Positions 18,449-28,556 of a DNA stretch of 64,000 bases are shown in pieces. Within the stretch, counting starts at the first letter, position 1, and each line of letters begins with the position of its first letter. A model generated the notes under the pieces. That model searched no databases. It saw only the letters and a list, made by a program, of their open reading frames with translations, and was not told the origin of the DNA. The translations under genes were made by a program, and so were the position numbers. Location: the NCBI GenBank assembly GCA_905215525.1, contig CAJMQJ010000002.1, positions 1-64,000 on the forward strand, written 5' to 3'. The stretch comes from an uncultured bacterium. GTDB lineage: Bacteria; Actinomycetota; Coriobacteriia; Coriobacteriales; Coriobacteriaceae.

Positions 18449-19348
18449 ATGAAAGGCATCATCCTCGCCGGCGGGTCCGGCACCCGCCTGTACCCGCTCA
18501 CGCTCGTGACCTCCAAGCAGCTGCTGCCGGTCTACGACAAGCCCATGATCTACTACCCGCTGTCCACCCTCATGCTGGCTGGCATCCGGGACATCCTGGT
18601 CATCTCCACGCCGACGGACCTGCCCAACTTCGAGCGCCTGCTCGGGGACGGCTCGCGCTACGGCGTGAACCTGTCCTACGCCGAGCAGCCCTCGCCGGAC
18701 GGCCTGGCGCAGGCGTTCACCATCGGCGAGGAGTTCATCGCCGGCGAGCCGTGCGCCCTGGTGCTCGGCGACAACATCTTCTACGGCAACGGCCTGTCGC
18801 GCCACCTGACGCGCGCCGTACAGAACGCCGAGTCGGGGAGGGCCACGGTCTTCGGCTACCACGTGGACGACCCCGAGCGCTTCGGGGTCGTGGAGTTCGA
18901 TGCGCAGGGGAGGGCCGTCTCCATCGAGGAGAAGCCCGAGTGCCCCAAGAGCTCCTACGCCGTCACCGGCCTGTACTTCTACCCGGGCGACGTGGCCGCC
19001 AAGGCGCACGAGGTCGAGCCCTCCGCCCGTGGCGAGCTGGAGATCACGACGCTCAACCAGATGTACCTGGAGGAGGGGACGCTGTCCGTGGTCACCCTCG
19101 GCCGCGGCTACGCGTGGCTCGACACCGGCACCATGGAGAGCCTGCACGAGGCCGCGGAGTTCGTCCGCGCCGTGGAGCACTCCCAGGACCTGCCGGTCTC
19201 GGTCCCCGAGGAGATCGCCTGGGAGAACGGCTGGATCACGACCGCCGAGCTGGAGGAGGCGGCCAAGGCCTACGGCAAGTCGGTCTACGGGCAGCACCTG
19301 AAGAAGGTCGCCGCCGGCGAGATCGTCAACAGCCCGCGCGAGTACTAG
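18449..19348 (+). CDS. rmlA: Glucose-1-phosphate thymidylyltransferase (RmlA)
   Basis: This 299-residue enzyme catalyses the first step of dTDP-L-rhamnose synthesis, dTTP plus glucose-1-phosphate to dTDP-glucose. [18 protein letters not shown] is the nucleotide-binding loop, followed by [28 protein letters not shown] and EEKP. GAGGA precedes ATG 18449. GC content rises abruptly at this gene relative to the AT-rich DNA upstream. It is separated from rmlB by the DUF4869 module. Confidence 0.97.
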   Translation: MKGIILAGGSGTRLYPLTLVTSKQLLPVYDKPMIYYPLSTLMLAGIRDILVISTPTDLPNFERLLGDGSRYGVNLSYAEQPSPDGLAQAFTIGEEFIAGEPCALVLGDNIFYGNGLSRHLTRAVQNAESGRATVFGYHVDDPERFGVVEFDAQGRAVSIEEKPECPKSSYAVTGLYFYPGDVAAKAHEVEPSARGELEITTLNQMYLEEGTLSVVTLGRGYAWLDTGTMESLHEAAEFVRAVEHSQDLPVSVPEEIAWENGWITTAELEEAAKAYGKSVYGQHLKKVAAGEIVNSPREY

Positions 19349-19367
19349 CGCAAGCTTGTTTTCTTTT

Positions 19368-19401
19368 AGGGGTCACCGTTTATCTGGTGGCCCCTTTCGT
19401 T
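19368..19401 (+). terminator. Terminator after rmlA
   Basis: A 10-bp stem with one G-T pair (19368-19377 with 19386-19395), an 8-nt loop and a short T-rich tail follow the rmlA stop. It would uncouple rmlA from the DUF4869 module. Confidence 0.65.
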
Positions 19402-19443
19402 ATGATTACGTTGACCATAAAGACAATATGATTGGGAGTGGAT

Positions 19444-19881
19444 GTGTTAAGCGTCTACTTTGGCGATATGCCAGAAGCGATTTACAACACAGCGACATAT
19501 TTCAAAAACTCTTACCGGTCTTCTTGGATTACGGATCCCTATGCAGTCTCGATAATTAAAGATGTTGATCGATCGGATGTTGTTTCCGAAAACGTCATCG
19601 AAAGCCCTGTGCTTGGATCCATCTCCCCACTCCAGCTTTCTGGTGGCGTGAAAACGCTGCTGCTTATGAGATTTGATCGTAAGCAAATTTTTAACGCTTC
19701 TACCTGTGGTGACAACTGTGCCAAGTGGATTCTCGACATGGCGAAAGACCGCAAACTTGTTGTGAATCTCTATCATGTGATGGACTTTGGTCGCGAGGAT
19801 TTTAAAATTAAAGTCGTGAATAGCGGCCGAATCGTTCACAACATGGCCGAATTGATTCACGAGTCGATTCCGTATCTGTAG
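19444..19881 (+). CDS. DUF4869 family protein, copy A
   Basis: The start is GTG 19444 with GGGAG just upstream. The resulting N-terminus LSVYFGDMPEAIYNT lines up with that of copy B (MLSIHLGDYPGSIYDT). This soluble 145-residue protein shares with copy B the blocks LSGGVKTLLL and FNASTCGDNCA and a NLYHVMDF-type strand. I place it in DUF4869 from memory of the family; its function is unknown. A P-loop gene follows after 9 nt. Confidence 0.75.
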   Translation: MLSVYFGDMPEAIYNTATYFKNSYRSSWITDPYAVSIIKDVDRSDVVSENVIESPVLGSISPLQLSGGVKTLLLMRFDRKQIFNASTCGDNCAKWILDMAKDRKLVVNLYHVMDFGREDFKIKVVNSGRIVHNMAELIHESIPYL

Positions 19882-19890
19882 GTACTGCTT

Positions 19891-20388
19891 ATGAACGGTT
19901 CGCATCTCGTTAAGATTTCCCGCCGCAGGGGAACCAAGTACACATTTACCATCAAGCGGAACATCACTATTGTGCGTGGCGATAGCGGCACGGGTAAGAC
20001 GACACTGTTTGACATGGTCGCAGACTACATGCGAACGGGCGAGCAGTCGGGCGTTTCCTTGCAATGCGATTGTCCCTGTGTCGCCCTGACCGATTATGAT
20101 TGGCGAAACCAGCTTTCGTCCGTTCATGACTCGATTGTATTTGTCGATGAGGGCTTAAAAGAGATCCATTCTGATGAGTTTGCCCATCATGTGCTGTATT
20201 CCTCGAATTATTTCGTGCTGATCTCAAGGGCTGATTTCCCCAATCTTCCGTATAGCGTGGATGAGATTTACAAGATTAAGACGAGCGGAAAATACCATTC
20301 TTTCGTCCCTGTTTATCAAGATCGCGGGAATCATCGTTATGCTATTTCCCGGTCGGCGCCAAAACAGGACATTACTTACGTGAAATAA
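19891..20388 (+). CDS. P-loop ATPase, copy A (short form)
   Basis: This 165-residue protein has Walker A GDSGTGKTTL (about residues 31-40) and a Walker B-like DSIVFVDEG, followed by SSNYFVLISRADFPNLPYSVDEIYKI. It aligns with the N-terminal half of the 332-residue copy B and then stops. Downstream, another frame (20391-20501) encodes DSVFHYDKDCIPEAFCTGGN, which resembles the continuation of copy B. The gene is therefore probably truncated by a frameshift, though a natural short form is possible. Confidence 0.7.
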   Translation: MNGSHLVKISRRRGTKYTFTIKRNITIVRGDSGTGKTTLFDMVADYMRTGEQSGVSLQCDCPCVALTDYDWRNQLSSVHDSIVFVDEGLKEIHSDEFAHHVLYSSNYFVLISRADFPNLPYSVDEIYKIKTSGKYHSFVPVYQDRGNHRYAISRSAPKQDITYVK

Positions 20389-20390
20389 CT

Positions 20391-20501
20391 GGGGATTCGG
20401 TTTTTCACTACGACAAAGACTGCATTCCGGAGGCGTTTTGTACAGGAGGTAATTCTGCGAAGGTTATGGCTCTTATCGCATGCCGAAATGTCCGATAGTT
20501 T
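20391..20501 (+). pseudogene. Out-of-frame remnant of the copy A ATPase C-terminus
   Basis: The frame beginning at 20391 reads GDSVFHYDKDCIPEAFCTG then GNSAKVMALI before a stop. It can be aligned with VEDSKSGYQFY...CYTATGVANLKRTI of copy B. It lies directly after the copy A stop in a different frame. The match is by eye and short. Confidence 0.35.
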
Positions 20502-20507
20502 TGTTGA

Positions 20508-21593
<1,086 letters not shown>

Positions 21594-21623
21594 GCCCGGA
21601 TTCCCGGACGTTTACCTTTTCGA

Positions 21624-21680
21624 GCGCCCCTCGCGGTGCCGCAGGGCATGGGGATGATCCTGCGGCACCGCGAGGGGCGC
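21624..21680 (+). terminator. 21-bp perfect hairpin between rmlB and rmlCD
   Basis: 21624-21644 and 21660-21680 are exact reverse complements with a 15-nt loop. It is GC-rich with no T-run, so it may stabilise mRNA or attenuate rather than terminate. It could also be a REP-like element. Confidence 0.7.
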
Positions 21681-21705
21681 CCGCAACACGATTGGAATTA
21701 ACCAC

Positions 21706-23160
21706 ATGGCTGACATCGAATTCGAGAAGGACCTGAAGGTCGCGGAGACCGGCATCGAGGGCCTCAAGGTCGTCGACCTGGCCGTCCACGGCGACTCGCG
21801 CGGCTGGTTCAAGGAGAACTGGCAGCGCGCCAAGATGTGCGCGCTCGGCATCCCCGATCTCAAGGTCGTCCAGAACAACATCTCCTACAACGACAGCCGC
21901 GGCGTCACCCGCGGCATCCACGCGGAGCCCTGGGACAAGTTCATCTCCGTGGCCCGCGGCTCGGTCTTCGGCGCATGGGTCGACCTGCGCGAGGGCAGCG
22001 CCACCTACGGGAAGGTGTTCACCTGCACGCTCGACCCGTCCAGGGCCATCTACGTCCCGCGCGGCGTGGGCAACAGCTTCCAGGCGCTCGAGGACGGCAC
22101 CGCCTACACCTACCTGGTGGACGCCCACTGGTCGCTGGAGCTCAAGAAGACCTACACCTTCGTGAACCTCGCCGACCCCGAGCTCGCCATCGAGTGGCCG
22201 ATCCCGCTCGATGAGGCCACCGTCTCCGAGGCCGACCTCAACCACCCGATGCTCAAGGACGTCGTCCCGATGGCGCCGAAGCGCACCCTCGTCACCGGCT
22301 GCAACGGCCAGCTGGGCCATGCGGTGCGCGCGCTCGCCGAGGAGCGCGGCGTGGCGAAGGACTTCGACTTCTGCGACATCGACACCTTCGACATGTCCGA
22401 CCCGGACGCCTATTCGCAGTACGACTGGTCGCTCTACGGCACGGTCATCAACTGCGGCGCCTACACGGCAGTCGACAGGGCCGAGACCCCCGAGGGCCGC
22501 GTGACCGCCTGGAAGGCCAACGCGACGGGGCCCGCCCTTCTCGCACGCACCTGCGCCGGGTACGGCATCACCCTGGTCCACGTATCCTCCGACTACGTCT
22601 TCGACGGCACCGCCGAGGTCCACACGGAGGACGAGCCGTTCTCCCCGCTGTCCGTCTACGGCCAGACCAAGGCCGCCGGCGACATCGCCGTGGCCGGGTG
22701 CCCGCACCACTACATCATGCGCTCCAGCTGGGTCATCGGCGAGGGGCACAACTTCGTGAAGACCATGAAGGCACTCTCAGACCGCGTCGCCGACCCGGAC
22801 GACAAGCTCGAGCAGGTCACCGTGGTCGACGACCAGCTGGGCCGCCTGACCTTCACGCGCGACATGGCCGAGGCCATCTTCCACGTGCTGGGGACGCACG
22901 CCCCCTACGGCACCTACGACTGCACCGGATCCGGCGCGGTGAAGTCCTGGGCGGACATCGCACGCGCCGTCTTCGAGGCCGCCAACGGCAACGGCGAGAA
23001 GGTCGTGCCGGTATCGACCGCCGACTACTACGCGAGCGCCGAGGGCCCCGTCGCACCGCGCCCGGTCCACTCCGCACTCGACCTGTCCGGGCTCGAGTCG
23101 GTCGGGTTCCACATGCCCGACTGGGAGGAAGAGCTGGGGGAGTACCTCAAGATGCTCTAG
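21706..23160 (+). CDS. rmlCD: RmlC-RmlD fusion (dTDP-rhamnose epimerase/reductase)
   Basis: Residues 1 to about 185 are a RmlC-type 3,5-epimerase (SRGWFKENW, TRGIHAEPWDKFI with the catalytic His, and FQALEDGTAYTYLVD). Residues about 193-484 are a RmlD-type NADPH reductase (LVTGCNGQLGHAV, INCGAYTAVDRAE, SDYVFDGT, PLSVYGQTKAAGD with the YxxxK pair). It carries out the last two steps to dTDP-L-rhamnose in one polypeptide. Such fusions are known in some Actinobacteria. The junction is continuous with no stop or frameshift. Confidence 0.95.
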   Translation: MADIEFEKDLKVAETGIEGLKVVDLAVHGDSRGWFKENWQRAKMCALGIPDLKVVQNNISYNDSRGVTRGIHAEPWDKFISVARGSVFGAWVDLREGSATYGKVFTCTLDPSRAIYVPRGVGNSFQALEDGTAYTYLVDAHWSLELKKTYTFVNLADPELAIEWPIPLDEATVSEADLNHPMLKDVVPMAPKRTLVTGCNGQLGHAVRALAEERGVAKDFDFCDIDTFDMSDPDAYSQYDWSLYGTVINCGAYTAVDRAETPEGRVTAWKANATGPALLARTCAGYGITLVHVSSDYVFDGTAEVHTEDEPFSPLSVYGQTKAAGDIAVAGCPHHYIMRSSWVIGEGHNFVKTMKALSDRVADPDDKLEQVTVVDDQLGRLTFTRDMAEAIFHVLGTHAPYGTYDCTGSGAVKSWADIARAVFEAANGNGEKVVPVSTADYYASAEGPVAPRPVHSALDLSGLESVGFHMPDWEEELGEYLKML

Positions 23161-23182
23161 CCGCTATTAACTTTTCGAGAGT

Positions 23183-23212
23183 AAAAGCCGCCGCTTGTTA
23201 ACGGCGGCTTTT
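23183..23212. terminator. Bidirectional terminator rmlCD / YfhO gene
   Basis: An 11-bp stem (23183-23193 with 23202-23212), flanked by A4 and T4, forms a terminator on both strands between convergent genes. The minus-strand stop codon lies in the loop. Confidence 0.9.
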
Positions 23213-25609
23213 CTTATGCCTGGCGTATAGCCCCGCTGCAACAAGGGCGACGGTGGTCGCCAGACTCACTGCAAGCCCCGCAAGGGCACCCGGAGTCTTG
23301 TAGGTCATCACGATCCTATTCGCGCCTTTCTGCACGTTCAGGGACGACAGGCCCTTATCGGCGGCGGGCGTTAGTTCTGCGGCGGTTCCGTTTACCGTTA
23401 CGTTCCAGCCCTCATCGTACGGAACGCTCAGCAGCAGGTTGCCGTCTTCCTTGGCGGTATACTCGCCTTCGATTCTTCCGTCCTCAAAAACTGTCGGAAC
23501 AAATTCGCTCGTCTTAAGCTCGTTAATAATCTGCTCGAAAACGTCCAGATCGAGGGCGTAAAAGACCGGCTCATTGTCTTGGGGCATGTCTGTATAGCCT
23601 TCCGCGACTCCGATTGACACCGTATGCTGGCTCGGGGCGTCCGATGCATCCGCAATCTGGCGGATATTATTGTCGAATCTCCAGGCCTCGTTTTCGATCG
23701 TTCGCTGGTCGATGGTAAGGGTGACGGGCCAATAACTGCCGGCAGTCGTATCTTTGTTGATGTAGAGATACCCGATGGAGCTTGCCGGTACAGTAACGCT
23801 CCATTGCTTTAAGCTATCGCTATTCTCCGTGCTCGTGGCCTCGATCTTGGTATAGAGCTTGACCTCGCGGCCTAGGATTTTGCTGTAGAGGTCGTTCTGC
23901 TTTTCGAAGGGGTTCTCGTTTTTCAGCGTGCTGTTTTGGATATCGCTTGAGGCTGCAACGCCAATGCTGAGCGCATAGGGGTTCTCGTACACCGCGCTTG
24001 TGGAGTCGACCTGATTCGTCTTGGTCGAAACGTATCCCGCAGGCGCGTTCTCGGGAATGGCATACTTGACTCCCAGTAGGGCATCGACGGCAAGAATGGG
24101 CTCGGCATAACGGGTCGAGAATTCGCCGACGCTGCTGTAACCAAGGGAGTTGAGCAATGCAATTGCCTGCGGGTTATTGGCGGACGAATAAGAAGATAGC
24201 TGGTTATACCCTAGTGCCAGGCCTTCGTTTAGAGCGGCACTATCGGCTCGTGTGGTTGTACGATCGATGCGGTAGAACGGAGCTGAATCCCGTTCTGTAG
24301 TGGTAGCGATCGTGTTGGTTGCGGTGGCTACATAGGCCCTGTTGGTATTTTCGGAATAGCCCGCGTAGAGCTGGTTCCATACTACATGAGCGTTGGCAAA
24401 CAGTTCAATAGCGGTGAGCGCCAGGAGTGGCAAGATGACGGCGGGGCGATAGGCTTGGCGCAATTTAGGTTGATCCTTGAGGATCTGCAGGGTATAGCCC
24501 GCAGCCCACAGCGCAAAGAAGCTCAGCAAAAAAGCCGTGCGCGAGTAGAAGCCGTTGGGAACGCGCATGCCGCACCAGATGTACTCGAGCGGGCTCAAAA
24601 CGGAGCTTGCAACCAGGATTATCGTGACGACGAGTGTTGCGATGCGCGTCTTGATTGAAACCGTGCGGTTAACCAGCAGGCTCACCGCAAGCAGCATCAT
24701 GATGATGCCGCAATAGAACTGAGGTGTGCTTTCGTTGCTTACCCACATGCAGGGAAGAAAGCCCCTGATGAGCGACTTGAGGTTGGTTTTAAGTAGGGGG
24801 CCGAGTGCTAGAACGGGACCGCCCTTGGACATGGCAAGGATGGTCGGCAAAAAGGTCCAAGCGGACAGAAGCAGTCCGAGCGCGATAGCCCCGGCGAATC
24901 GCAGGGCCCGATCGAGCATGAGCTTCCAGCTAAATCCTTCTTCTGCAACATAATCGACAAATTCAACCAGTACGAAGATGCAGAGGAACAGGATGCTAAT
25001 GTAGGCCGTATACCAGCAGAACATGACATTGAGCGCCGTTGCGATGACGAGGCGGATCATGCGCTGCTTGCGGATGAGCTCGTGGCATCCGTAGGCGCAG
25101 ATGGGCAGCATGATGAGGCAATCGATCCAGAGCGGGTTGCGCAGGTTGCTGATGGTCCAGCTACAAAACGTGAACGAGAGGGAAAGCAGGAATGCTGCGG
25201 GCTTGGGTAGGTCAAAGCGCTTTTGCACATACCAAGCGCCGCTGATGTGGATGCAGCCCAGTTTGAGCGCGGAGATAACAAGCACGAAGAGCGTCAGCTT
25301 GTCTGCGGGAAACAGCACGCAGAGCAGGTTGAAGGGGCTGCCGAGGTAGTAGCTATAGAGCCCCCATGTGTTCATGCCGAGTCCCTGTGAGAAGGAATAG
25401 CGAAGGTTTGCCTCGCCTAAAAGGACGCGGCGAAACCACGCGAAGAAGTCGATGTATTGGTATTTGAGATCGTTGGTGAGAAACGAGTTGTCGCCAAAGG
25501 GATAGACATGTCCCGCCGCTGCAAGTGCGACAAAGAGTGCGACGGAAAATGCGAAGCAGGCGGCGTAGAACGCCACATTCTTGAGCGTGCTGTTATTGGG
25601 CCGTGTCAT
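23198..25609 (-). CDS. YfhO family membrane protein
   Basis: This protein of about 803 residues has around a dozen hydrophobic segments in the first half (starting CFAFSVALFVALAAAGHVYPFGDNSFLTNDLKYQYIDFF) and a large extracellular part before a final C-terminal helix. YfhO proteins are GT-C-like enzymes that transfer a sugar from a polyprenyl phosphate to wall polymers such as lipoteichoic acid. ATG 25609 overlaps the end of the upstream GT2 gene by 17 nt. That gene is probably the partner that makes the lipid-linked sugar. Confidence 0.87.
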   Translation of the reverse strand: MTRPNNSTLKNVAFYAACFAFSVALFVALAAAGHVYPFGDNSFLTNDLKYQYIDFFAWFRRVLLGEANLRYSFSQGLGMNTWGLYSYYLGSPFNLLCVLFPADKLTLFVLVISALKLGCIHISGAWYVQKRFDLPKPAAFLLSLSFTFCSWTISNLRNPLWIDCLIMLPICAYGCHELIRKQRMIRLVIATALNVMFCWYTAYISILFLCIFVLVEFVDYVAEEGFSWKLMLDRALRFAGAIALGLLLSAWTFLPTILAMSKGGPVLALGPLLKTNLKSLIRGFLPCMWVSNESTPQFYCGIIMMLLAVSLLVNRTVSIKTRIATLVVTIILVASSVLSPLEYIWCGMRVPNGFYSRTAFLLSFFALWAAGYTLQILKDQPKLRQAYRPAVILPLLALTAIELFANAHVVWNQLYAGYSENTNRAYVATATNTIATTTERDSAPFYRIDRTTTRADSAALNEGLALGYNQLSSYSSANNPQAIALLNSLGYSSVGEFSTRYAEPILAVDALLGVKYAIPENAPAGYVSTKTNQVDSTSAVYENPYALSIGVAASSDIQNSTLKNENPFEKQNDLYSKILGREVKLYTKIEATSTENSDSLKQWSVTVPASSIGYLYINKDTTAGSYWPVTLTIDQRTIENEAWRFDNNIRQIADASDAPSQHTVSIGVAEGYTDMPQDNEPVFYALDLDVFEQIINELKTSEFVPTVFEDGRIEGEYTAKEDGNLLLSVPYDEGWNVTVNGTAAELTPAADKGLSSLNVQKGANRIVMTYKTPGALAGLAVSLATTVALVAAGLYARHKKSRR

Positions 25610-26561
25610 CAGATTCCTCGTTGGATTCTCGAATGATATAGATGGGACGTCGCTTGGTTTCCAAGTAGGCTTTTGCCAAGTATTCACCTATGATTCCCAG
25701 GCACAGAAGCTGCATGCCGCCAAACAGCGTTATGAGGCAGGCGAGCGACGGCCATCCGCCGACGGGGTCGCCCCAGACAAGCGTCTTTACTAGGATGACG
25801 ACGAATCCCAGAATAGCGATGAGGCAGAAGACGATACCTGTGAGGGCGGCGAGGGAGAGCGGCGCCGTGGAAAACGCGACGATGCCGTCGATGGAATAGA
25901 GGAGCAGCGACCAAAAGCTCCATTTGGTCTCGCCGGCCACGCGGTTGACGTTTACGTAGGGGAGCCATTTGGTTTTGAAGCCCACCCAGCCGTAAATGCC
26001 TTTGGAGAATCGGTTGTATTCGCCCATGGAGATGATGGCGTTGACCATAGGCCGCTTCATGAGCCTAAAATCGCGTGCTCCGTCGACGATGTCGGCCTTG
26101 GAAATGCGGTTGATGATCTTGTAGAACATACGGGCACAGAACGACCTGATGGGAGGCTCGCCTTCGCGGGTGGTCCTGCGCGTTGCGACGTTGTCGTAGT
26201 CTTCGGTCTGCAAGATCTCGTACATCTGCGGCAGGAGCGAGGGCGGGTCCTGCATGTCGGCATCCATGGTGGCGACATAGCCGCCCTTTGCGTGCTGGAG
26301 TCCGGCGAGTAGTGCCGCCTCCTTGCCAAAGTTGCGCGAGAAAGAGTGCCAACGGATGGCGTATGGATGCGCCGCCGCGGCTTCTGCCTTCATGACGGCG
26401 AGCGTTTTGTCTGCCGAACCATCGTCGATGAGGACGGCTTCAAAGGAAATGCCGGGATCTTGCTGGGTCATGATGCGAACGACGCCATCGAGCTCTTTGA
26501 GAAAGATCGGAAGTGATTCCTGCTCGTTGTAGCACGGCACGACGATGGAGATGAGCGGCAT
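25593..26561 (-). CDS. CsbB/GtrB-like polyprenyl-phosphate glycosyltransferase
   Basis: This 322-residue GT2 has ISIVVPCYNEQESLPIF, LIDDGSADKT, SRNFGKEAALLAGL and the metal-binding MDADMQDPP, then two C-terminal membrane helices. This is the layout of CsbB, GtrB and YkoT-type enzymes, which load a sugar on undecaprenyl phosphate. Overlap with the YfhO gene supports a joint system for extracytoplasmic glycosylation. The flippase component (GtcA type) is not in the window. Confidence 0.87.
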   Translation of the reverse strand: MPLISIVVPCYNEQESLPIFLKELDGVVRIMTQQDPGISFEAVLIDDGSADKTLAVMKAEAAAAHPYAIRWHSFSRNFGKEAALLAGLQHAKGGYVATMDADMQDPPSLLPQMYEILQTEDYDNVATRRTTREGEPPIRSFCARMFYKIINRISKADIVDGARDFRLMKRPMVNAIISMGEYNRFSKGIYGWVGFKTKWLPYVNVNRVAGETKWSFWSLLLYSIDGIVAFSTAPLSLAALTGIVFCLIAILGFVVILVKTLVWGDPVGGWPSLACLITLFGGMQLLCLGIIGEYLAKAYLETKRRPIYIIRESNEESDDTAQ

Positions 26562-26567
26562 GGTGGT

Positions 26568-27539
26568 TTACCTCTTGCTTGGCTTGGAAGTAGGGTGGTC
26601 GGGCTGGTCGTCGTAGGTGTATTTGCTGTATACGTTGACCTCCCACTGCTTTTTTTCGACCTTTGCCACGGAATCCAGGATGAATCCGGTTGCAAGGCTC
26701 AGACCGCACAGGAACATAAACGACGCGGCGAGCATGGCGGTGGGGAAGCGCGGAACGAGGCCGGTCTGGAAATACTCGACAACGATGGGCATGCCCAGGG
26801 CGAGGCCGATCACCGCAAACAGAAGCGCAACCAGGCTGAAGAACTTCAGAGGGCGGTAGTCCTTGAACAGCGTGCCGATCATCGCAACGACCTTAATGCC
26901 GTCGCTGACGGTATTAAGCTTGGACTCGGAGCCTTCCGGACGGTCGCGGTACTCGATGGGTACATCTTTGATGCGCCAGCGGTGGTCGACGGCGTGGATC
27001 GAGAGCTCGGTTTCGATCTGGAAGCCCTCGGAAAGCACGGGGAAGGTTTTGACGAACGGGCGGCTCATGGCGCGGTAGCCGGTCATGACATCATCGAAGC
27101 TGTAGCCATAGATCCACTTGATCATGGCGCGGACCAGATTGTTGCCAAAGCCGTGGAAAGCACGCTTGTTTTCCTCGGCGTAGGTGCCGTTGGAAAGGCG
27201 GTCGCCTACGGTCATGTCGGCTGTGCCGTTAAGGATGGGCTCGCAGAGGGCTTTGGCCGCCTCGGCGGGGTAGGTGTCGTCTCCGTCGACCATCAGGTAG
27301 CAATCGGCGTCGATGTCGCGAAACATCTGACGGCACACGTTGCCCTTTCCCTGACGGGGTTCAAAGCGGACCGTGGCGCCGTGCTCGGTGGCGATGCGTG
27401 AGGTGTCGTCCGACGAGTTGTTGTCATAGACATAGACCGTCGCTTGCGGAAGCTCGCGGTGAAAGTCGTCGATGACTTTGCCGATCGTGAGGGCTTCGTT
27501 GTAGCAGGGGATGATGACGGCGATGGATTCAGAATTCAC
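26568..27539 (-). CDS. GT2 glycosyltransferase with two membrane helices
   Basis: This 323-residue protein contains IAVIIPCYNEALTIGKVI, VYDNNSSDDTS, the DGDDTYP metal site and GYRAMSRPFVKTFP, then two C-terminal hydrophobic segments (about residues 228-250 and 265-285). It is a polyprenyl-phosphate sugar transferase type. It is the first gene of the three-gene minus-strand unit and ends 6 nt before the next. Divergent from the ABC transporter genes, with 160 bp between them. Confidence 0.86.
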   Translation of the reverse strand: MNSESIAVIIPCYNEALTIGKVIDDFHRELPQATVYVYDNNSSDDTSRIATEHGATVRFEPRQGKGNVCRQMFRDIDADCYLMVDGDDTYPAEAAKALCEPILNGTADMTVGDRLSNGTYAEENKRAFHGFGNNLVRAMIKWIYGYSFDDVMTGYRAMSRPFVKTFPVLSEGFQIETELSIHAVDHRWRIKDVPIEYRDRPEGSESKLNTVSDGIKVVAMIGTLFKDYRPLKFFSLVALLFAVIGLALGMPIVVEYFQTGLVPRFPTAMLAASFMFLCGLSLATGFILDSVAKVEKKQWEVNVYSKYTYDDQPDHPTSKPSKR

Positions 27540-27699
27540 TCAATGCTCCTTATACATTCAATCCTTGAAAGTATAGCCGTTTGGGCTTGGCATCCTAAGA
27601 TGTGGGTTAGTTCTCCAGTTTTGTTGCGCGAATCGTTTGCATGGCCGTCGGGTCTATACTGTTCGTTTGTCAACGATTACGAGTAAAGGAGTTGCATCC
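27540..27699. promoter_or_regulatory. Divergent promoter region of the GT2-YfhO and ABC transporter units
   Basis: On the plus strand TATACT at 27655-27660 is a good -10, but no strong -35 is seen. On the minus strand TATACT (about 27570-27575) has TTAGGA 17 nt upstream. The assignment is by eye. Confidence 0.4.
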
Positions 27700-28545
27700 G
27701 TGTCGGATCAGACAAAGCAACAAGAAGCTCGCAGTCTGCCTGCGACGTTTGCTAAGAACGAATTTGAGAAGGACGCGTTTATCCTTCGTCAGCTGGTTAC
27801 CAAGGATTTTAAGATCAAGTATCGCCGTAGCGTTCTGGGCGTCGCATGGTCGGTGCTCAACCCGCTGCTGATGATGATCGTCATGGCCATCGTGTTCTCG
27901 ACGATTTTTGGCCAGGGCCGCAATGGCTCAATGACGCCCGAGATGTACCCGCTGTACTTGATCGTGGGTAACGTTACCTTTGCCGTCATGTCCGAGTCTA
28001 CGAACCAGGCCCTGACGTCGATCGTGGGTGCTGCCCCTCTGCTCAAGAAGGTTAAGGTGCACCGCTGGGTCTTCCCGGTGCAGAAGGTGCTCTTCTCGCT
28101 GGTCAACTTTACCTTCTCGCTGGTCGCCGTCGCCATCGTTATGCTGTGGTTCCGCGTTATGCCTTCTTGGCATTTGATTCTGCTGCCGGTTTGCCTGCTG
28201 CTGCTTATGTGCTTCTGCATGGGCCTGGGCATGATGCTCTCTGCCCTTACGGTCTTTTTCCGCGACGTTATGCATCTGTGGAGCGTCGTCATTACGGCGT
28301 GGACTTATATTACGCCCATCTTCTGGACGACTGACTATATTGCGCAAATGCCGCATCTCGTGCGTATCTTGATGTATGCGAACCCCATGTATAACTACCT
28401 GCAGTTTATGCGCGATATCTTCTTGTTCCAGACCACGCCCTCGCTTTTGACGTTTGGTATGTGCGTCGCTTGGGCGGTCCTTGCGCTTGTCATTGGCTAC
28501 ACCGTGTTCCATAAGTCCGAGCGCAAGTTTATCCTCTACATCTAA
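27700..28545 (+). CDS. wzm: ABC-2 type polysaccharide export permease
   Basis: GTG 27700 has AAAGGAG at 27685-27691. The 281-residue product has six predicted helices and the family segment FKIKYRRSVLGVAWSVLNPLLMMIVMAIVFS, typical of Wzm, TagG and RfbA permeases. It exports an undecaprenyl-linked complete polymer with the ATPase encoded next. Whether the substrate is teichoic-acid-like or a rhamnan is not decidable from the permease, so the symbol is a family label. Confidence 0.9.
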   Translation: MSDQTKQQEARSLPATFAKNEFEKDAFILRQLVTKDFKIKYRRSVLGVAWSVLNPLLMMIVMAIVFSTIFGQGRNGSMTPEMYPLYLIVGNVTFAVMSESTNQALTSIVGAAPLLKKVKVHRWVFPVQKVLFSLVNFTFSLVAVAIVMLWFRVMPSWHLILLPVCLLLLMCFCMGLGMMLSALTVFFRDVMHLWSVVITAWTYITPIFWTTDYIAQMPHLVRILMYANPMYNYLQFMRDIFLFQTTPSLLTFGMCVAWAVLALVIGYTVFHKSERKFILYI

Positions 28546-28556
28546 GGAGTGCTGTG

